Shown one piece after another: positions 42,197-54,092 of a stretch of DNA of 64,000 bases (positions are counted from its first letter, which is position 1; each line of letters opens with the position of its first letter). This stretch comes from Zopfochytrium polystomum (Eukaryota > Chytridiomycota > Chytridiomycetes > Chytridiales > Chytridiaceae). Made by a program: the position numbers and the translations under genes. The stretch covers positions 167,855-231,854 of the forward strand of contig JAIVFJ010000102.1 in assembly GCA_025765615.1 (NCBI GenBank), in the 5' to 3' direction. Below the pieces are notes generated by a model. It was not told the origin of the DNA. It ran no database searches and saw only the letters and a list, made by a program, of their open reading frames with translations.

Positions 42197-43774
42197 TCAA
42201 ACGTACCACTTGCTCCACCGCTCCTTCACCTCCGGCGACGCAAACGACGGCACAAAGTTAATCTTCTTGACCTCCGTGAGCCCTTCCTTTCTCGCGTCGG
42301 GCGGCTCCAAGTTCTTGTAAAACGTCCTGTATACAACGTCGGGGATGCCGCCGCGCTCGTCGTCGGTGCCGGCGGTCCAGACCGCGCGGAACGCGGCGTT
42401 GTGGCGGCACAGCTCCTCGGGCGCGACGAACCAGAACGAGCGCACCGTCTTTGCGCCCGCGGCCCTCGCCGCGCTCGCGTACAACGCGCGCGTCACCGCC
42501 GCCGGGCACGTGTTGTCCACCACCACCGACCGCCCGCTCCCGATCGCCGCCTCCATCGCCGCCACGCACCGCTCCCTGGTCTTGAGCGTGTCCTGGTTGA
42601 CGTGCACGTACCCGTGCGCCGCGACCAGGTGCGTCTTGACAAACGTTGTCTTGCCGCACCCAGGCGCGCCCGTGCACACCACCACGTCGACCCCACCTCT
42701 GCTGCCGCCGAGCGCCAGCGGCGTCGACGACGGCAAGTACAGCGGCATGGCCGCCGCCTCATCGACGTACGTGGCGGGGTTGAAACCAAACCGCGTCGGC
42801 ACGCGCGCGCGCTCGGCCGTGTCGCCGTCGTACAGCTCCTCGGGCAGCATGTGGCGCACGCCGACATTTTGAGCAAACTTGAGGTCGCCGTCCGAGTGGT
42901 CCTTTTTGCGCGTCGGCTTCTTGCTGCCGGGCGGCTGCACCGCCGGCCGGCCCGCCGCGTCGCCGACGTAAAAGCTCGCTGCAAGGTCGATCGGCGCGGC
43001 CCCGCCGCCAGAGACCCGGTGGTGGTCGCGCAGGAACGTCTCCCACATGCCGACGCGCGGCTTGCGGTTCCCGTCGTTCTCCGTCGCGGCAAACACGAGC
43101 AGCGGGACCTGGAGCTGGCGCGCCACGGCCTGCACTTTGCCCTTGAAGATGGCCTCCTTGGCCTTGTTGCCTTGCTCGAGCAGGTTCTTTTGGTTCGAAA
43201 AGACAACGACGCGGTGGGTCGCGGCCAGCCGCTGCATCGTCGGCACCACGTTGGGCGACACGAACCGCCAGTCGTCCGCCGACTTTGAAAACGTTGTCGT
43301 GCCCTTGGGGCAGGTGATGGTGTCGTCAAAGTCAAAGCCGGCGATCTTCCCCAGGTGCGCCGTCGCCGCCGCGCCGCCCGTGACGCCCACGAGCAGCGTC
43401 CCCTTGAGCGACCAAGTCACCTTCCACTGCTGTGCGTCCGAAGCCTTGCTGGCCAAGTCAAACATGGGATGGATTTTCGGCTTCTTCCGCGCGCTGCCCT
43501 CGCCGTCGAGCTCGCCCTCGTCGGCGTCGGCGTCGGCGTCGGTCGTGGCGTCGTCGTCGTTGTTGTCGACGTGGTGCTCATCCTGCGCGATAGCCGCATC
43601 AGCAGGAGCAGCATTCTCGCCGCCCTCGCTGCCCTCGCTGCCGCTGTCCTCCCTGTAGCGGCCGGCGGCGGCGGCGGCAGCGCGCGTGGACCGCCGAGCC
43701 GAAGTTCTGCGCGTTCCCGTCGCCGTCGTTGTCGCTGTGGCCGCGGTCGCCGCTGCCTTGCGCTTCGGTGGCAT
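42197..43774 (-). CDS. PNK1: Bifunctional polynucleotide 3'-phosphatase/5'-kinase
   Basis: Single open frame of 525 codons. The enzyme restores 3'-OH and 5'-phosphate ends at DNA breaks for repair, in the nucleus. A low-complexity Ala/Thr-rich and then acidic N-terminus ends in a basic patch (ARKKPKIHP, about residue 100) that may be a nuclear signal. The HAD phosphatase half has the DxDxT nucleophile motif (GFDFDDTITCPKG, residues 147-159) and VVVFSNQKNLLEQG. The kinase half has the P-loop (CTGAPGCGKTTFVKTH, near residue 370), then VNQDTLKTRERC and VVVDNTCPAAVTRALY, as in fungal Pnk1 and human PNKP. The FHA domain of animal PNKP is absent, as in fungi. High GC and simple gene structure. Confidence 0.95.
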   Translation of the reverse strand: MPPKRKAAATAATATTTATGTRRTSARRSTRAAAAAAGRYREDSGSEGSEGGENAAPADAAIAQDEHHVDNNDDDATTDADADADEGELDGEGSARKKPKIHPMFDLASKASDAQQWKVTWSLKGTLLVGVTGGAAATAHLGKIAGFDFDDTITCPKGTTTFSKSADDWRFVSPNVVPTMQRLAATHRVVVFSNQKNLLEQGNKAKEAIFKGKVQAVARQLQVPLLVFAATENDGNRKPRVGMWETFLRDHHRVSGGGAAPIDLAASFYVGDAAGRPAVQPPGSKKPTRKKDHSDGDLKFAQNVGVRHMLPEELYDGDTAERARVPTRFGFNPATYVDEAAAMPLYLPSSTPLALGGSRGGVDVVVCTGAPGCGKTTFVKTHLVAAHGYVHVNQDTLKTRERCVAAMEAAIGSGRSVVVDNTCPAAVTRALYASAARAAGAKTVRSFWFVAPEELCRHNAAFRAVWTAGTDDERGGIPDVVYRTFYKNLEPPDARKEGLTEVKKINFVPSFASPEVKERWSKWYV

Positions 43775-44496
43775 CGTTTTCGAAGTCGTCTGTCGCTGTC
43801 TGCCTGTCTGTTCTGTCTGTCTGTCTGTGCCTCTGCCTGTTGCCGGTGTTTCTGTTGTAATCTATTTGTCTGTGCTTCTGTCTGTCGGTCTGCTCGCTTT
43901 CTCTCACTACTTCGTCTTCCAACTGCGCGCAATCGCTGCAAATCATTGGAGGAGCCGTTGCGGTTTTTATATGTATTCAGGCTGGAAAAAAAAAAAAAAA
44001 AAAACAGCAAAAAAAAAACCGAAAGCAATATTGGCAAAGTCTGAGGTTCAGGGGTTCAGTCTGTCTTTCTTTGTTTTGCGAAAATCATGCGAAGTGGGGG
44101 CAAAGACTAAGAGGAGAGGGAGGAGGATATGGGCAATGGTACGAAGGGGACGAAGGGGACGACGGGAGGAAGGGAGGAGGATGGGAGAAGATGGGAGGAA
44201 GGCCGCTCGCTGGTCGGTCGGCGAGCGACAACGACGAACACTGCTGCCCACCACCCCCACGAGAGCCGGTGGCGACCAAGCGGCGGGGCTTCCCTGCCGG
44301 TTCGTTCCTCTTGCCTTGCCTTGCCTTCGTAGAGTGCTTGACGGAGATTCGCGCGGGAAAAAAAAAAAAAAGAAAAAAGGAAAGGAAAGAAAAAAAGATC
44401 GGATGGATGGGAGTATGCGTCGAGTGGGCGCTGGTGCAGGGGATTGTGGTCATCGAGCAAGCTGCCCGCCCCGCCCACTGAAGCAGCCAACATTCA
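43775..44496. other. Intergenic region 5' of PNKP
   Basis: Contains CTGTCTGT repeats (43790-43900), an A tract (43986-44003) and a purine-rich stretch (44100-44200). No gene motif. It should hold the PNKP promoter and the 3' end of the next minus-strand gene. Confidence 0.5.
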
Positions 44497-46528
44497 TCAA
44501 GCAGTCTCGGATGCAGTGGCCGCGCCCGGCGTCTCCAGCACCGCCGAAGCGTCTTCGACGTGGTCCCAGTCGTCGTGGCCCTCCGTGTGCGCCACCGACA
44601 GCGCGTCTCCCCCGCCGACCGACTGCATCTCCAGGTCGACCTTGCCTTCGTCCCCGCCGAGACTCACGGGAAACAGCGCGTTCGCGCCATCGTCCAGCGT
44701 TTCCGCTTCAGCTGATGACGACACTGCTGGCGTCACCGCGGACGCCCCTGCGTCTGCCATCAACAACGACGCAGACAAAGAAGCTGCGAGAGAGGAGGGT
44801 AGAGACGATGCGGACGCCGACAGGTCCAATATGCGGCTGCCGCGGAGCGACTCGGCCACGCCCCGGCCCTCCGTCAGGGACGAATTGGACAGGTCCAGGT
44901 AAGGTGTGATGGGCTCCAGTCCAGAACCCAGTCCTGGGCTGAGTGGAGGAACCGGAGAAGACCGGTGTGAGCTGTTTGCTGTGACCATGGATGTAAACAG
45001 CTAATTGCAAAGAAGGCAGAATAAATGGTCTTCGTTAACGAGCGAGAACTTTGTCCTTCAAACAAAAAAAAAAAAAAAAAAAAAGCCCCCTTTGAAATTA
45101 GATAACGTACCGTACGGAGCTGGTCGATGTTATTTTCGAGAATCTCAATCCTCTTCTCTTGAGTGTCTCGGTCGTCCATCAGTCGAGAGACGACGGTGCG
45201 CAGGCCTACGACTTTCTCCTCGCTCGAAGCCGCCTGCGAGCTAAGCTGCTCAATTTCCCGGCGTAGGGCATTTTCTCGAGCAGTGCGCTCATCAAGCTCA
45301 GCGTTCAGGCGCTTCACTGTTTCGCGCAGCTGGGCGTTCGCGGCCTCCAAGCTTGCAATGTGGATGGACTGGAGGGTAGGACTCAGGATGATGGGTTCCG
45401 AAGGGTCAAAGGCAGCCAACGTAGCATCTTGCGCCGGCTCCGGCGACGACGACGCCTTTAGAATGTCGGGCGTCTGGCTCGCCATTGCTGCCGCGGCGGC
45501 TTCGGCGCGGAAACGCTCGACTTCGGCACGCAAAGCGGTAACCTCAGCAACGAGGTCTTCAACGTTCATTTCGGCGGGGGCGGGCAAAGAAGCAGACTTT
45601 GCGGACACTGCGGCGGTGGCGACCGCGGCGAGCGCAGTGTGCTGTTCCGCGGGCGTCATTTCGGCAAGCTCGTCCGCGGTCACTGGGAGAAGCCTTTGGG
45701 TGTTCTTGGTTCGCTTTCGCCTGCGCTCTTCCTGTTTCATCCACTGGGGCACGCTGACCGACGCAACGTGGAAAGCGACGGCAGCAGCGGCAGAGGCGAC
45801 CGCAACGCCGCCGGCGTAAGGAAGGGCCTCACGCGCAACAGTGACGGATTTGCGCATGAGCTCGAGAAACTTTGTCCATGTCGCGGCCGCCAGCTGGGGA
45901 GGGATTCCAAGGAGTGGCGCAGCTGCCGTGGAGGCGGCGCCAGCGGCGGTTGCGGTTGCGGTTGCGGTTGCGGTTGCTGTCGCGGCAGCAGCGGCAGCAG
46001 CAGTCATGGAGGACGCAGCTGCCGCCGTCGATGCTCCGGCAGCAGCTGCTACTGCTGGGGCGACGGTTGTTGCGACTTCGGCTGGAACGGACTCGGCCAT
46101 CGTGGAGGCGACTGCGGCAGCTCGTTGCAGGACCTGAACATGGACAGAATGAGATAACATGGGACTCTCGCACAGTACATATATATATCTCAGTGTGTCT
46201 GATTCACCTCGGAGAGGGCAGCGTCGCCGCGGTAGGCCGAGGCGCCGGCGAGGGCCCTGAGCAGCTCGATCTGGCCGGCGAGGAAGCGGAACGAGTCGAC
46301 GGGGTCGTCGTTGGCGGCGGCGTTCAGCAGGAAGAGTGACGACGAGGCAGGCGACGACGAGACGCCGAAGCCGGCGCCTGCGCCGAGCAGGCCGAGCCTA
46401 GCGGTCGCGGATGCGGCGGCACTCGACTTTGAGGCGGCCATGGACCGCAGCATGGCGACGGCTAGCGGCGAGGCCGCAAACGGCCCGATGGTAGCGCAAG
46501 CGGGTCCTTGCGCAAAGGACGAAAACAT
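44497..46528 (-). CDS. Coiled-coil protein with one membrane segment, possible mitochondrial presequence
   Basis: Three exons (46208-46528, 45111-46133, 44497-45000), both introns in phase 0, give about 615 residues. The N-terminus (MFSSFAQGPACATIGP ... RLGLLGAG, rich in A, S, R and nearly free of acid) resembles a mitochondrial targeting sequence. An Ala-rich stretch and a hydrophobic segment (ALPYAGGVAVASAAAAVAF, about residue 220) are followed by a basic patch (EERRRKRTKNTQR) and a long heptad region (VEDLVAEVTALRAEVERFRA; LEAANAQLRETVKRLNAELD; VVSRLMDDRDTQEKRIEILE). The C-terminus is acidic and Ser-rich. I cannot place it in a family. The second intron contains a 21-base A tract. Location in mitochondria is inference from composition only. 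Confidence 0.7.
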
Positions 46529-46877
46529 TCTTATTATTTTGTTTGTTCTCACCCTTTGCTATTTTCTCGCAATTCATTTATAGTGGCGGGAAGCGGAAAA
46601 ACAACAACTTTCTTTTTTTTTCCTTTTTGTTCTGTTTCGGTGGACGGATGTGGGGTGGTCGCTGCAGCAGCCCTGCCGAACAACAACAGCAACAACAACA
46701 ATCAACCGGTGCCTATCGGAACAGACACGTGTCCTGTCATCGTCGTGTGATGAATGAGGGCGTGTGTGAGAGAGAGAGCAAGAGAGAGAGCAAGAGAGAG
46801 CCGGATGCCTTTTATTTGGCGGTGCCTGCGCATAACGAAGGTCCAACATCTCTCGCACAGTCGCACCATGACTCGCA

Positions 46878-46947
<70 letters not shown>

Positions 46948-46960
46948 GCTCTCTTCACTC
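46529..46960. repeat. Intergenic region with CT microsatellite
   Basis: A CT dinucleotide run (about 46882-46942) and a shorter GAGA run (46770-46800) lie between the stop of the MAPEG gene and the start of the coiled-coil gene. Apparent ORFs through it are repeat artefacts. Confidence 0.8.
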
Positions 46961-47817
46961 TTAGAGCAGGGCGGCGGCCGTGCGCGCGGCCATCTCGAGG
47001 GTCTGGGCAACGCCCGTCAGGTACGCCAGGCCGCGCACTGGCTGCAAGTGCGACAGGTAGCCGAGCGTGTGCAGAGTGCGCGCAGCCACGACCGTGCCAA
47101 ACACGCGCGCCGCTTCCTGCGCCGATGGCTTGGCCACCGCCACGTACAGGGCGCCAACGATCAGGATGCCCGGCACGTTGTCGCAGTCGTTCGAGTGCGC
47201 ACCGCGCAGGTACTCGACCGCCGTGTTGGTGCGCTGCGTCTCGGCCGTGATGGTCACGTCCACCTCTTTCTTGCCCTTGACCGTCTTGACGGGCGCCCAT
47301 CGGTCTGTCGAGCGGAAATAAATGAAAAAAAAGGAAAATGATTAAGATATGGTCAGTGTTTGCAGTCAAAGTGGCTGATGGTTGAAAGCGATCGAGTGCA
47401 ACGACGCAAATGAGGAAAACAAAAACAAAAAAGGTTTTCATACTTCCGGTCAGCAAGTTCAAGATCCACGGCCAGAAGCGATCCTCCGGGGTGCCGTACG
47501 TGTTGGTCCACAGGCGCATGCATGTGGTGGACGCGCCAAGGCCCATCATCTTGGCAACGAGGAAAGAAGCACTCAGGGCTAATACGTTCCGTTGGCGTTC
47601 CGTGTCGTGCGTGCGAGCGATGAGAGTGCGTGTTTTGCGTGTTGCCGAGTACGTTTGGTTTGTTCGTGTGGGTTGAACGGTGCTTGCCGTTCAGCCAATT
47701 CCAGAAGCTCAAAAAAAAAAAACAAAAAAAAAAAAAAATTCCGCGTTTCTCACTGAACGAAATGGACCACTCACCATAAGTCCGGAACGCCGGGTTGGAA
47801 AGGGTGAGAGAGTCAGA
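46961..47817 (-). CDS. MAPEG-family membrane protein (microsomal glutathione S-transferase-like)
   Basis: Three exons found: 47775 to about 47817 (LTLSNPAFRTY), 47444-47578 (ALSASFLVAKMMGLGASTT ... NTYGTPEDRFWPW) and 46961-47304 (RWAPVKTVKGKKEVDVTI ... EYLRGAHSNDCDNVPGILIV, then two more membrane segments). The reading frame joins cleanly over both introns. The pattern NPxF-x-Y, K-M, NPED-like PED and E-x-x-R-x-x-H-x-N-D-x-x-N-xP is that of MAPEG proteins, four-helix enzymes of the ER or outer mitochondrial membrane that conjugate glutathione or make eicosanoids. The start codon is probably split by an intron just upstream (CAG at 47818-47820 looks like an acceptor; an 'AT' exon would give M-S-D-S). 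Substrate unknown. Confidence 0.85.
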
Positions 47818-47820
47818 CCT

Positions 47821-48368
47821 GGTATTGCGGGTCGCGCGCGTATTTGTGGTTAGTGTGCATTTGCGTGTGTTTGTGCGTGAGCGTGTGGGTGAGTGCGTGT
47901 TAAGGGGTGGCAGACGGGCGACGACGGGGCCACTGTTTCGCTCGCCAGCGTGAGGGAAGGGGAGTGCGACGATTGGGCCGGCATTTTTCAGAGGCCTTGT
48001 GAGATGGATGTGATGATGTGGGGGATGTTTGATGGCGCGATGAGGGACGGAGGCCGAACGACGCGCCGCGTTTCGGGTCGTCCGGCGGTCGTCAGAGCCT
48101 TCGGGCGGGCAGGTCGTCGTTGTCTGTGGTCGCAGGGTCCCCGATCAGCCGTGCTGACACGGGCGCATCTGCTGCCTCTGCCTCTGTCTGTCTCTAGGCC
48201 ACTCTTTTTGCACCTACATTTTCTTGAGTATTTAGGAGGCCTGTCTGCCGGGAGGGTTGGGGGGTGGTGCGAGTTTATATACATACGAAAACGGGGAAAA
48301 AAAAAAAAAAAAAAAAAAAATAGGGCTCGTATTGCAAACTGGGATCGAGCAAGGAGAGCGAGAGAGAG

Positions 48369-48404
<36 letters not shown>

Positions 48405-49005
48405 GGGGGCGGCAATCGGGGCCTCGCCGCAGGAAAAAAGAGGCACACGCCAACAACTACTAAGCCGCTCGTTGAGTCATTGTTACATCAATCACACTCT
48501 GACGAAGAAGAAAGCGCTGCATATTTATGCCAGCAAACAAGGCTCCACGCAAACTTTTTGAAATATTCACGGCACCATTATTTCCCTCAATCATCATGAC
48601 CTCGCTGGGAAAGCCGACATGGTTGGATGCCTCAATTTTTTGAGGGGGTTGTTTTTGATGTTATTACAGTCCTATGTAGCTAGCTACTAATAAATAGCAA
48701 TTCTGCTCGCAGAAGGTGAGCTTTTGAAGTACGTATGTTGTGGGGAGCCCTCGCGTTAGCACGAGTACCATGGGTTTCTCCTTTCCTTTACTCTTGGGCG
48801 GATGGAACTGTGCTATAACGAAAGTGTGATATCTGATTCTGCGGCCGGCTGCCTGACGGTGTAGCCGTAACATTCAACAGACAGGCACTTCAAAACGGTA
48901 TTATGATTACACGCCAGCCAAACTCTCTTACTCTCTCCATCCGATTGTCCTCAATCCTCTGACGCTGCCGTTTGGCCTTTTACCTTCTTCCTTTTGCACC
49001 GCTCA
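47821..49005. other. Intergenic region, AG microsatellite
   Basis: A 20-base A tract (48297-48320), an AG run (48361-48401) and no recognisable gene. It should hold the promoter of the MAPEG gene and the 3' end of the MFS gene. Confidence 0.5.
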
Positions 49006-51285
49006 TCAACAGGGCTTTCTGCTGCGACGCATCCAGACTAATGCCGCACAAGTACCGATGGGGACGAGCTGAATTGCCGAAAAGATCAAGAACGAGTCCG
49101 AAAAGCACCGAACGCCCCAGCACTGCGGCTCGTTTGGCTGCTGGTTCTTGTCCAGGAGCTGCCCAAAGATGGTGTTGGACAGGAGAATCCCCAACGGGAC
49201 ACTACCCATCACGAATCCACACGCCGTTCCCTGGAAGCTCCAGTTGCCGGCAAATCAGTTCAGTTTAACCAGAGCGTTGTAAAACGATCCAATAACGCGA
49301 GCGAGAAAATAGATGCTTGCAGGTGAGCAAAACCGGCAGAAAAATCTTTTGAACGTAACGAGGACGAAGAACTTACGTAGTAAGCCATTCCAAAGTATTC
49401 GCGAGTCAATCCCGGAAAACATGCGCCTGCGGCGCCAAATCCGAGCCCAACGAGGACGGAGCAAAGCATCAACCAACTTTCGGACACATTGCCGGCGGCA
49501 GCGCCTCCGATGCCAAGGACGACATGAGGCACCTCCAGAATTACTTGCGATAGCAGCAGCAGCCACGTTGCGTCGTTCGGAACCAGCGTTTTGTGCCAAG
49601 GCGTGCGGTTTTCTGGATTCCATGACAGCTGTTCAAGCTTTTCCTCATCGCCAGCTTCCCCATCGTAACGAGGAGGCTGTGGTATTTGAGATGCGGTCGT
49701 CGCTGCGCCAGATGCGTTGGACGAAATCAGATCCACGGCAAGTCCAAAGCCGAGTCGTCCGGCCGACTGAAACACGGATATTAGTGTCAAATGAAGCGCA
49801 GCTCTCGCAGCGACTCCTTTGCCGTCTCCAGCACTATCGCTCCCGACGCCGTCAGATGCCGCCAATAGTGCCGACACGTTTGAAATATATGTCAAGCCCT
49901 GCTGAAACACGAACGTTGCGGTAAAGAGCCAAAACGTTGTAGATTTGAGGATTTCCAGTGGAGACAAAGAGGCAGCAGCAGCACCTTGAGCGTTGTCTCC
50001 TACAAGCCGCGTCTGCGAGTCCGTTAGGACAGTCGCACGGCTGCCCCCTACCCCTTCAGAGCATCCGACCGTCCTGAAACCGACCTCGTTCACAAAAACG
50101 TCTTGTGACGCGGACACTGGAGACGCAGAGAGCGGCTCGGCGCGGCTAGGCGGCTGAACAGTTGGGGTCCGGCTTCGCAGGAACGGTGTAGCGTTGCCGC
50201 TCCTTGTGCCGTGTGTTGTAGAAATTGCGGCATTGACTGCGTGGCTGGAGATGTAGAGCTCTGGAATGGTTGCAATGGAAAGCTGGGACTGAATCCGGGC
50301 CGGCGTGGGATGCTTGGGCTGGTCGGTCGTGGTGGATGGAGCTGTCGGAGGCGGGTTTGCAGCGGATTGCTCTTCGGCTGGATCCTTGGTCACGGCGAGC
50401 ATGGCGACAATATTTGAAATACCGACTGATGCCGCCAGGAATAGCAGATACGAGGAGGTATCCGACGAGTAGAAATTGTTGAACACTTGCGAATATATTG
50501 TTCCTGATAGTCCGTAGAATAGCAATAGAACGCCTGTGACCTGCGATTGTTGTTGCACCGGGGGAAAAAGAGCTTCAGCCGAACATTCATGCATGACGGT
50601 GGCGGGATGATCTCCTGACAGAAACGAATGCTTCAGACCTTGCCATTGGCCTGGCGGGTGAAATTTGTGAGATTTACACCAATTGCGGCCATGTAACTGC
50701 GTTGAGCAACAAGAGCTCGCGTTAACGGATGAGTCTCCTCCACCAAATCGGAATGCTCACGCTGCCGTCGCTCCAGTGCCAGCCAGAAAATAAAACATGG
50801 ACATGGCAGCGACCGAGAAGCCTATTGTTTTGTTGTACGCAAAGTACATGAGAAGGTAACCGAGAGCGTAGGTGACGGCCGCGAAGAGGAGGGTCAAACG
50901 GGCCCCGCAAAAATCGTACATTGGCCCAATGCCAAGAAATGTCTGGCCGATAGCGCCCAGAGCGAAATGGTTAGACGAGTACAGTTTCTCCAGTCTCTCT
51001 CCCTAGCTTCTTCTTTTATCTCCGCTGCTTCACTCCACTCCACTCCACTCCACTCCCCACGGCTCTCACAACGTAAAGCGCCGCGTTTCCGACGCCGCTG
51101 ATGACATTGATATCTGAGCTGGAGTAGGCGAGGTGTGTTGTGAAGGCAGGTATCAAGACTGAGAAGCTGAAAAGAGAGCCGGCTGTTGCCATGCACAGGC
51201 AGGTTGCAGCAAGGCACGCAAAGCGCCGCAGGTCGCTGACGCTGAAGCTTAGCGATCGGAGATAGTGGCCGTCGCTTCCGATCAT
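49006..51285 (-). CDS. Major facilitator transporter, Mch1/nodulin-like family
   Basis: Multi-exon minus-strand gene. Exon 1 (51070-51285) starts at an ATG (MIGSDGHYLRSLSF) and has the first membrane segment (FACLAATCLCMATAGSLFSF) and the family's IPAF...INVISGVGN stretch. The next exon (about 50735-50925) has GIGPMYDFCGARLTLLFAAV and YALGYLLMYFAYN. The main exon (49390-50560) holds helices 5-10 around a long, Ser/Pro-rich cytosolic loop (about residues 200-330), including LEILKSTTFWLFTATFVFQQ and SAGRLGFGLAVDLIS. The last exon (49006 to about 49250) has GFVMGSVPLGILLSNTIFGQ and ends in basic MRRSRKPC. This is the layout of fungal Mch1-like carriers and plant nodulin-like MFS proteins, likely in the vacuole or plasma membrane. 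The cargo is unknown; the name 'monocarboxylate' is historical. Confidence 0.85.
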
Positions 51286-51995
51286 TATCACGTTGTCCAC
51301 TGTGGCCTTCGAACACGGCAACCAAAGATTGATTATTGCTTTTTTTTTATGGGGTGTGTGAGGTTTAGTGAGGGGCCGGTATGCCGTGGGTGGATGAGGT
51401 TGTCTTCCTGGTCGTCTTGCTTTTTTATTGGCTTCCGCTTGACAAACTTCGGTGGGAATTTAGCAGCAAGAAATTCACGAGAAAGTAGGTCATAATCTAT
51501 TGTCATTCACCATTCGGAGGGGAGAAACTAGAAGACAGTCACATGGTACTGCGAGAAGAAAAGTGGTAGGAAGATCGACCGGCAACAGGAAACAGGAATG
51601 CCAAAGGAGGGTGGAATAAGAACACTCCAGGGACCACGCCAATCCAGAGGTTTCGCCGACGGTAACCACGATTCCCCCTGCCACATAGGCTAGGCAACAA
51701 CAACAACAACAACAACAACAACAGAAAAAAAAGAGAAAAAAAAGAGGGAAATCGGGCCAAATAAGAGAGGGACAAGCACCACCGTTTCTCGCGCGAAGCG
51801 AATAAAAAGTACATCAGATTTTAAAGAGAGGAGATCACGAGACCAGAAGAAAGCAAGCAAGAAGACTGAGGAGGAAGGAGGAATGAAGCAGGAGAGGAAC
51901 AGAAAATGAAAAAGGACTATCAAGGCAATCGCAAGGAAGAGGGATCAAGATTGCGAGCAACAAATTCTTGACGGTGGAACCGACAGCTGTGAGAG
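51286..51995. other. Intergenic region, CAA repeat
   Basis: A CAA trinucleotide run (about 51695-51722) and purine-rich sequence. No gene seen. The two neighbours point the same way. Confidence 0.5.
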
Positions 51996-53403
51996 TTACA
52001 TCACAATGGTGGGTTCGGCAATGTTGGACGAAACGGACTTGTGCGGGAGGACCGATGCACCGTTGACGTAAACTTCATCCGCGACATGAACGTCGTCTCC
52101 GAGAACAGTAACGTTCTCAAGTCGAGCCCATCTTCCAACAGTCGAGTGCCAGCCAACAATGGTGCTCTGAAGCCACGCGTGGTCTTTGATTATAGCGCCC
52201 TCCATCACCACCGTGCGTTGCAAGCGAACCCCATCGCCAATGACGACGTTTGGTCCTATCGTCACGTTCGGCCCTATTTTGCAGTGCTCACCAATTTTCG
52301 CGGACGGGTCGATCAAGACGTTTCCATGGTGTCCAGGCGTCAGTGGTGACTGCGGCTTCTTCGCCAAAGACGACAGGTACAGCCCAGTTCCGGTCAAAAA
52401 GTCTTTTGGTTGTCCAACGTCCATCCAGAAGCCGGGCAGGTCCATTGCGTGAATTTGACCATCAGCCGCCATGTCGGGGAAAACCTCCTTTTCAATTGAC
52501 ATAGGTCGGGGCTAATTGAAAGAACCAGTCACGAAACAATACCGTGGATAAATACCATTACCTCTATGCGGTTCAGAATTTTGGGATTGAAGATATAAAG
52601 GCCCGCGTTGATCTTATTAGAAATGAATTCCTTGGGCTTCTCGACAAAGCGGTCGATGACCGACGAATTGGCCCGGTTGACGACAACACCGTACTTGCTG
52701 GGGTCATCCACTTTGGTCACGAGAATGGTCCCTTCTCCGCCATGGTCGTTGTGGAACTTCACCATGTCCTGAAACGGGAAGTCGCAAATCACGTCCGAGT
52801 TGAGAACAAAGAAAGGACTGTCGTCTTTTGCCAAAATATCGCGAGCAAGTGCCAGTGGACCAGCGGTGCCGAGCGGCTCACTTTCAAGAGAGAAGTGAAT
52901 GTTGACTTTGAGCTCAGACGCGAACTTATTCATTGCCTTTTCCATTATCTCTGGGCGATAGTTCACCGCAAGGACAACTTCGGTCACACCCGCCTGCAGA
53001 GGATAGGCACAGTGAGATATGGGCACCCAGGTGGCACATCGTTCACTCACTTTGACAAGGGCCTCAATTTGATGCATAATCATCGGTTTGTTGGCGAATT
53101 CCACCAGCGGCTTTGGAACGGTGAGGGTGAGGGGTCGGAGGCGGGTTCCAAAACCTGGGTGAGCAATGAGAGCAACCGATAACAGATTAGAAAAGAAAAA
53201 AAGATGCCGCAGGCAAGTACAACAGCATTCCGACGCGACGCGAAAGGTCTCCACCAGATCTGATGTGGGAGAGCACCGATCCAACGAGAGACCGTACAGA
53301 ACCAGTCAGGACGAACCTCTACGCGACCCACACGACCCTCGTGGCGTTGGAACGGGTATTGGACTACCTGATACTTGCCTCCAACAAGGATAAGAGCCTT
53401 CAT
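51996..53403 (-). CDS. MPG1: Mannose-1-phosphate guanylyltransferase (GDP-mannose pyrophosphorylase)
   Basis: Makes GDP-mannose from mannose-1-phosphate and GTP, in the cytosol, for glycoprotein, GPI and cell-wall mannan synthesis. Four exons (53379-53403, 53051-53154, 52562-52993, 51996-52511) give 357 residues, the normal length. The nucleotidyltransferase signature is split over intron 1 (MKALILVGG / [19 protein letters not shown]), with [25 protein letters not shown] and [20 protein letters not shown] following. The C-terminus is a left-handed beta-helix of hexapeptides ([20 protein letters not shown]) ending PTIVM, as in Psa1/GMPPB. Intron 1 starts with GCAAGT rather than GT (see findings). 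All joins keep the frame. Confidence 0.96.

Positions 53404-54092
<689 letters not shown>

Noticed and set aside
42125..43658. Plus-strand ORFs of 387 and 203 codons opposite PNKP
   Set aside because: Shadow frames of a GC-rich gene whose minus-strand frame has all family motifs.
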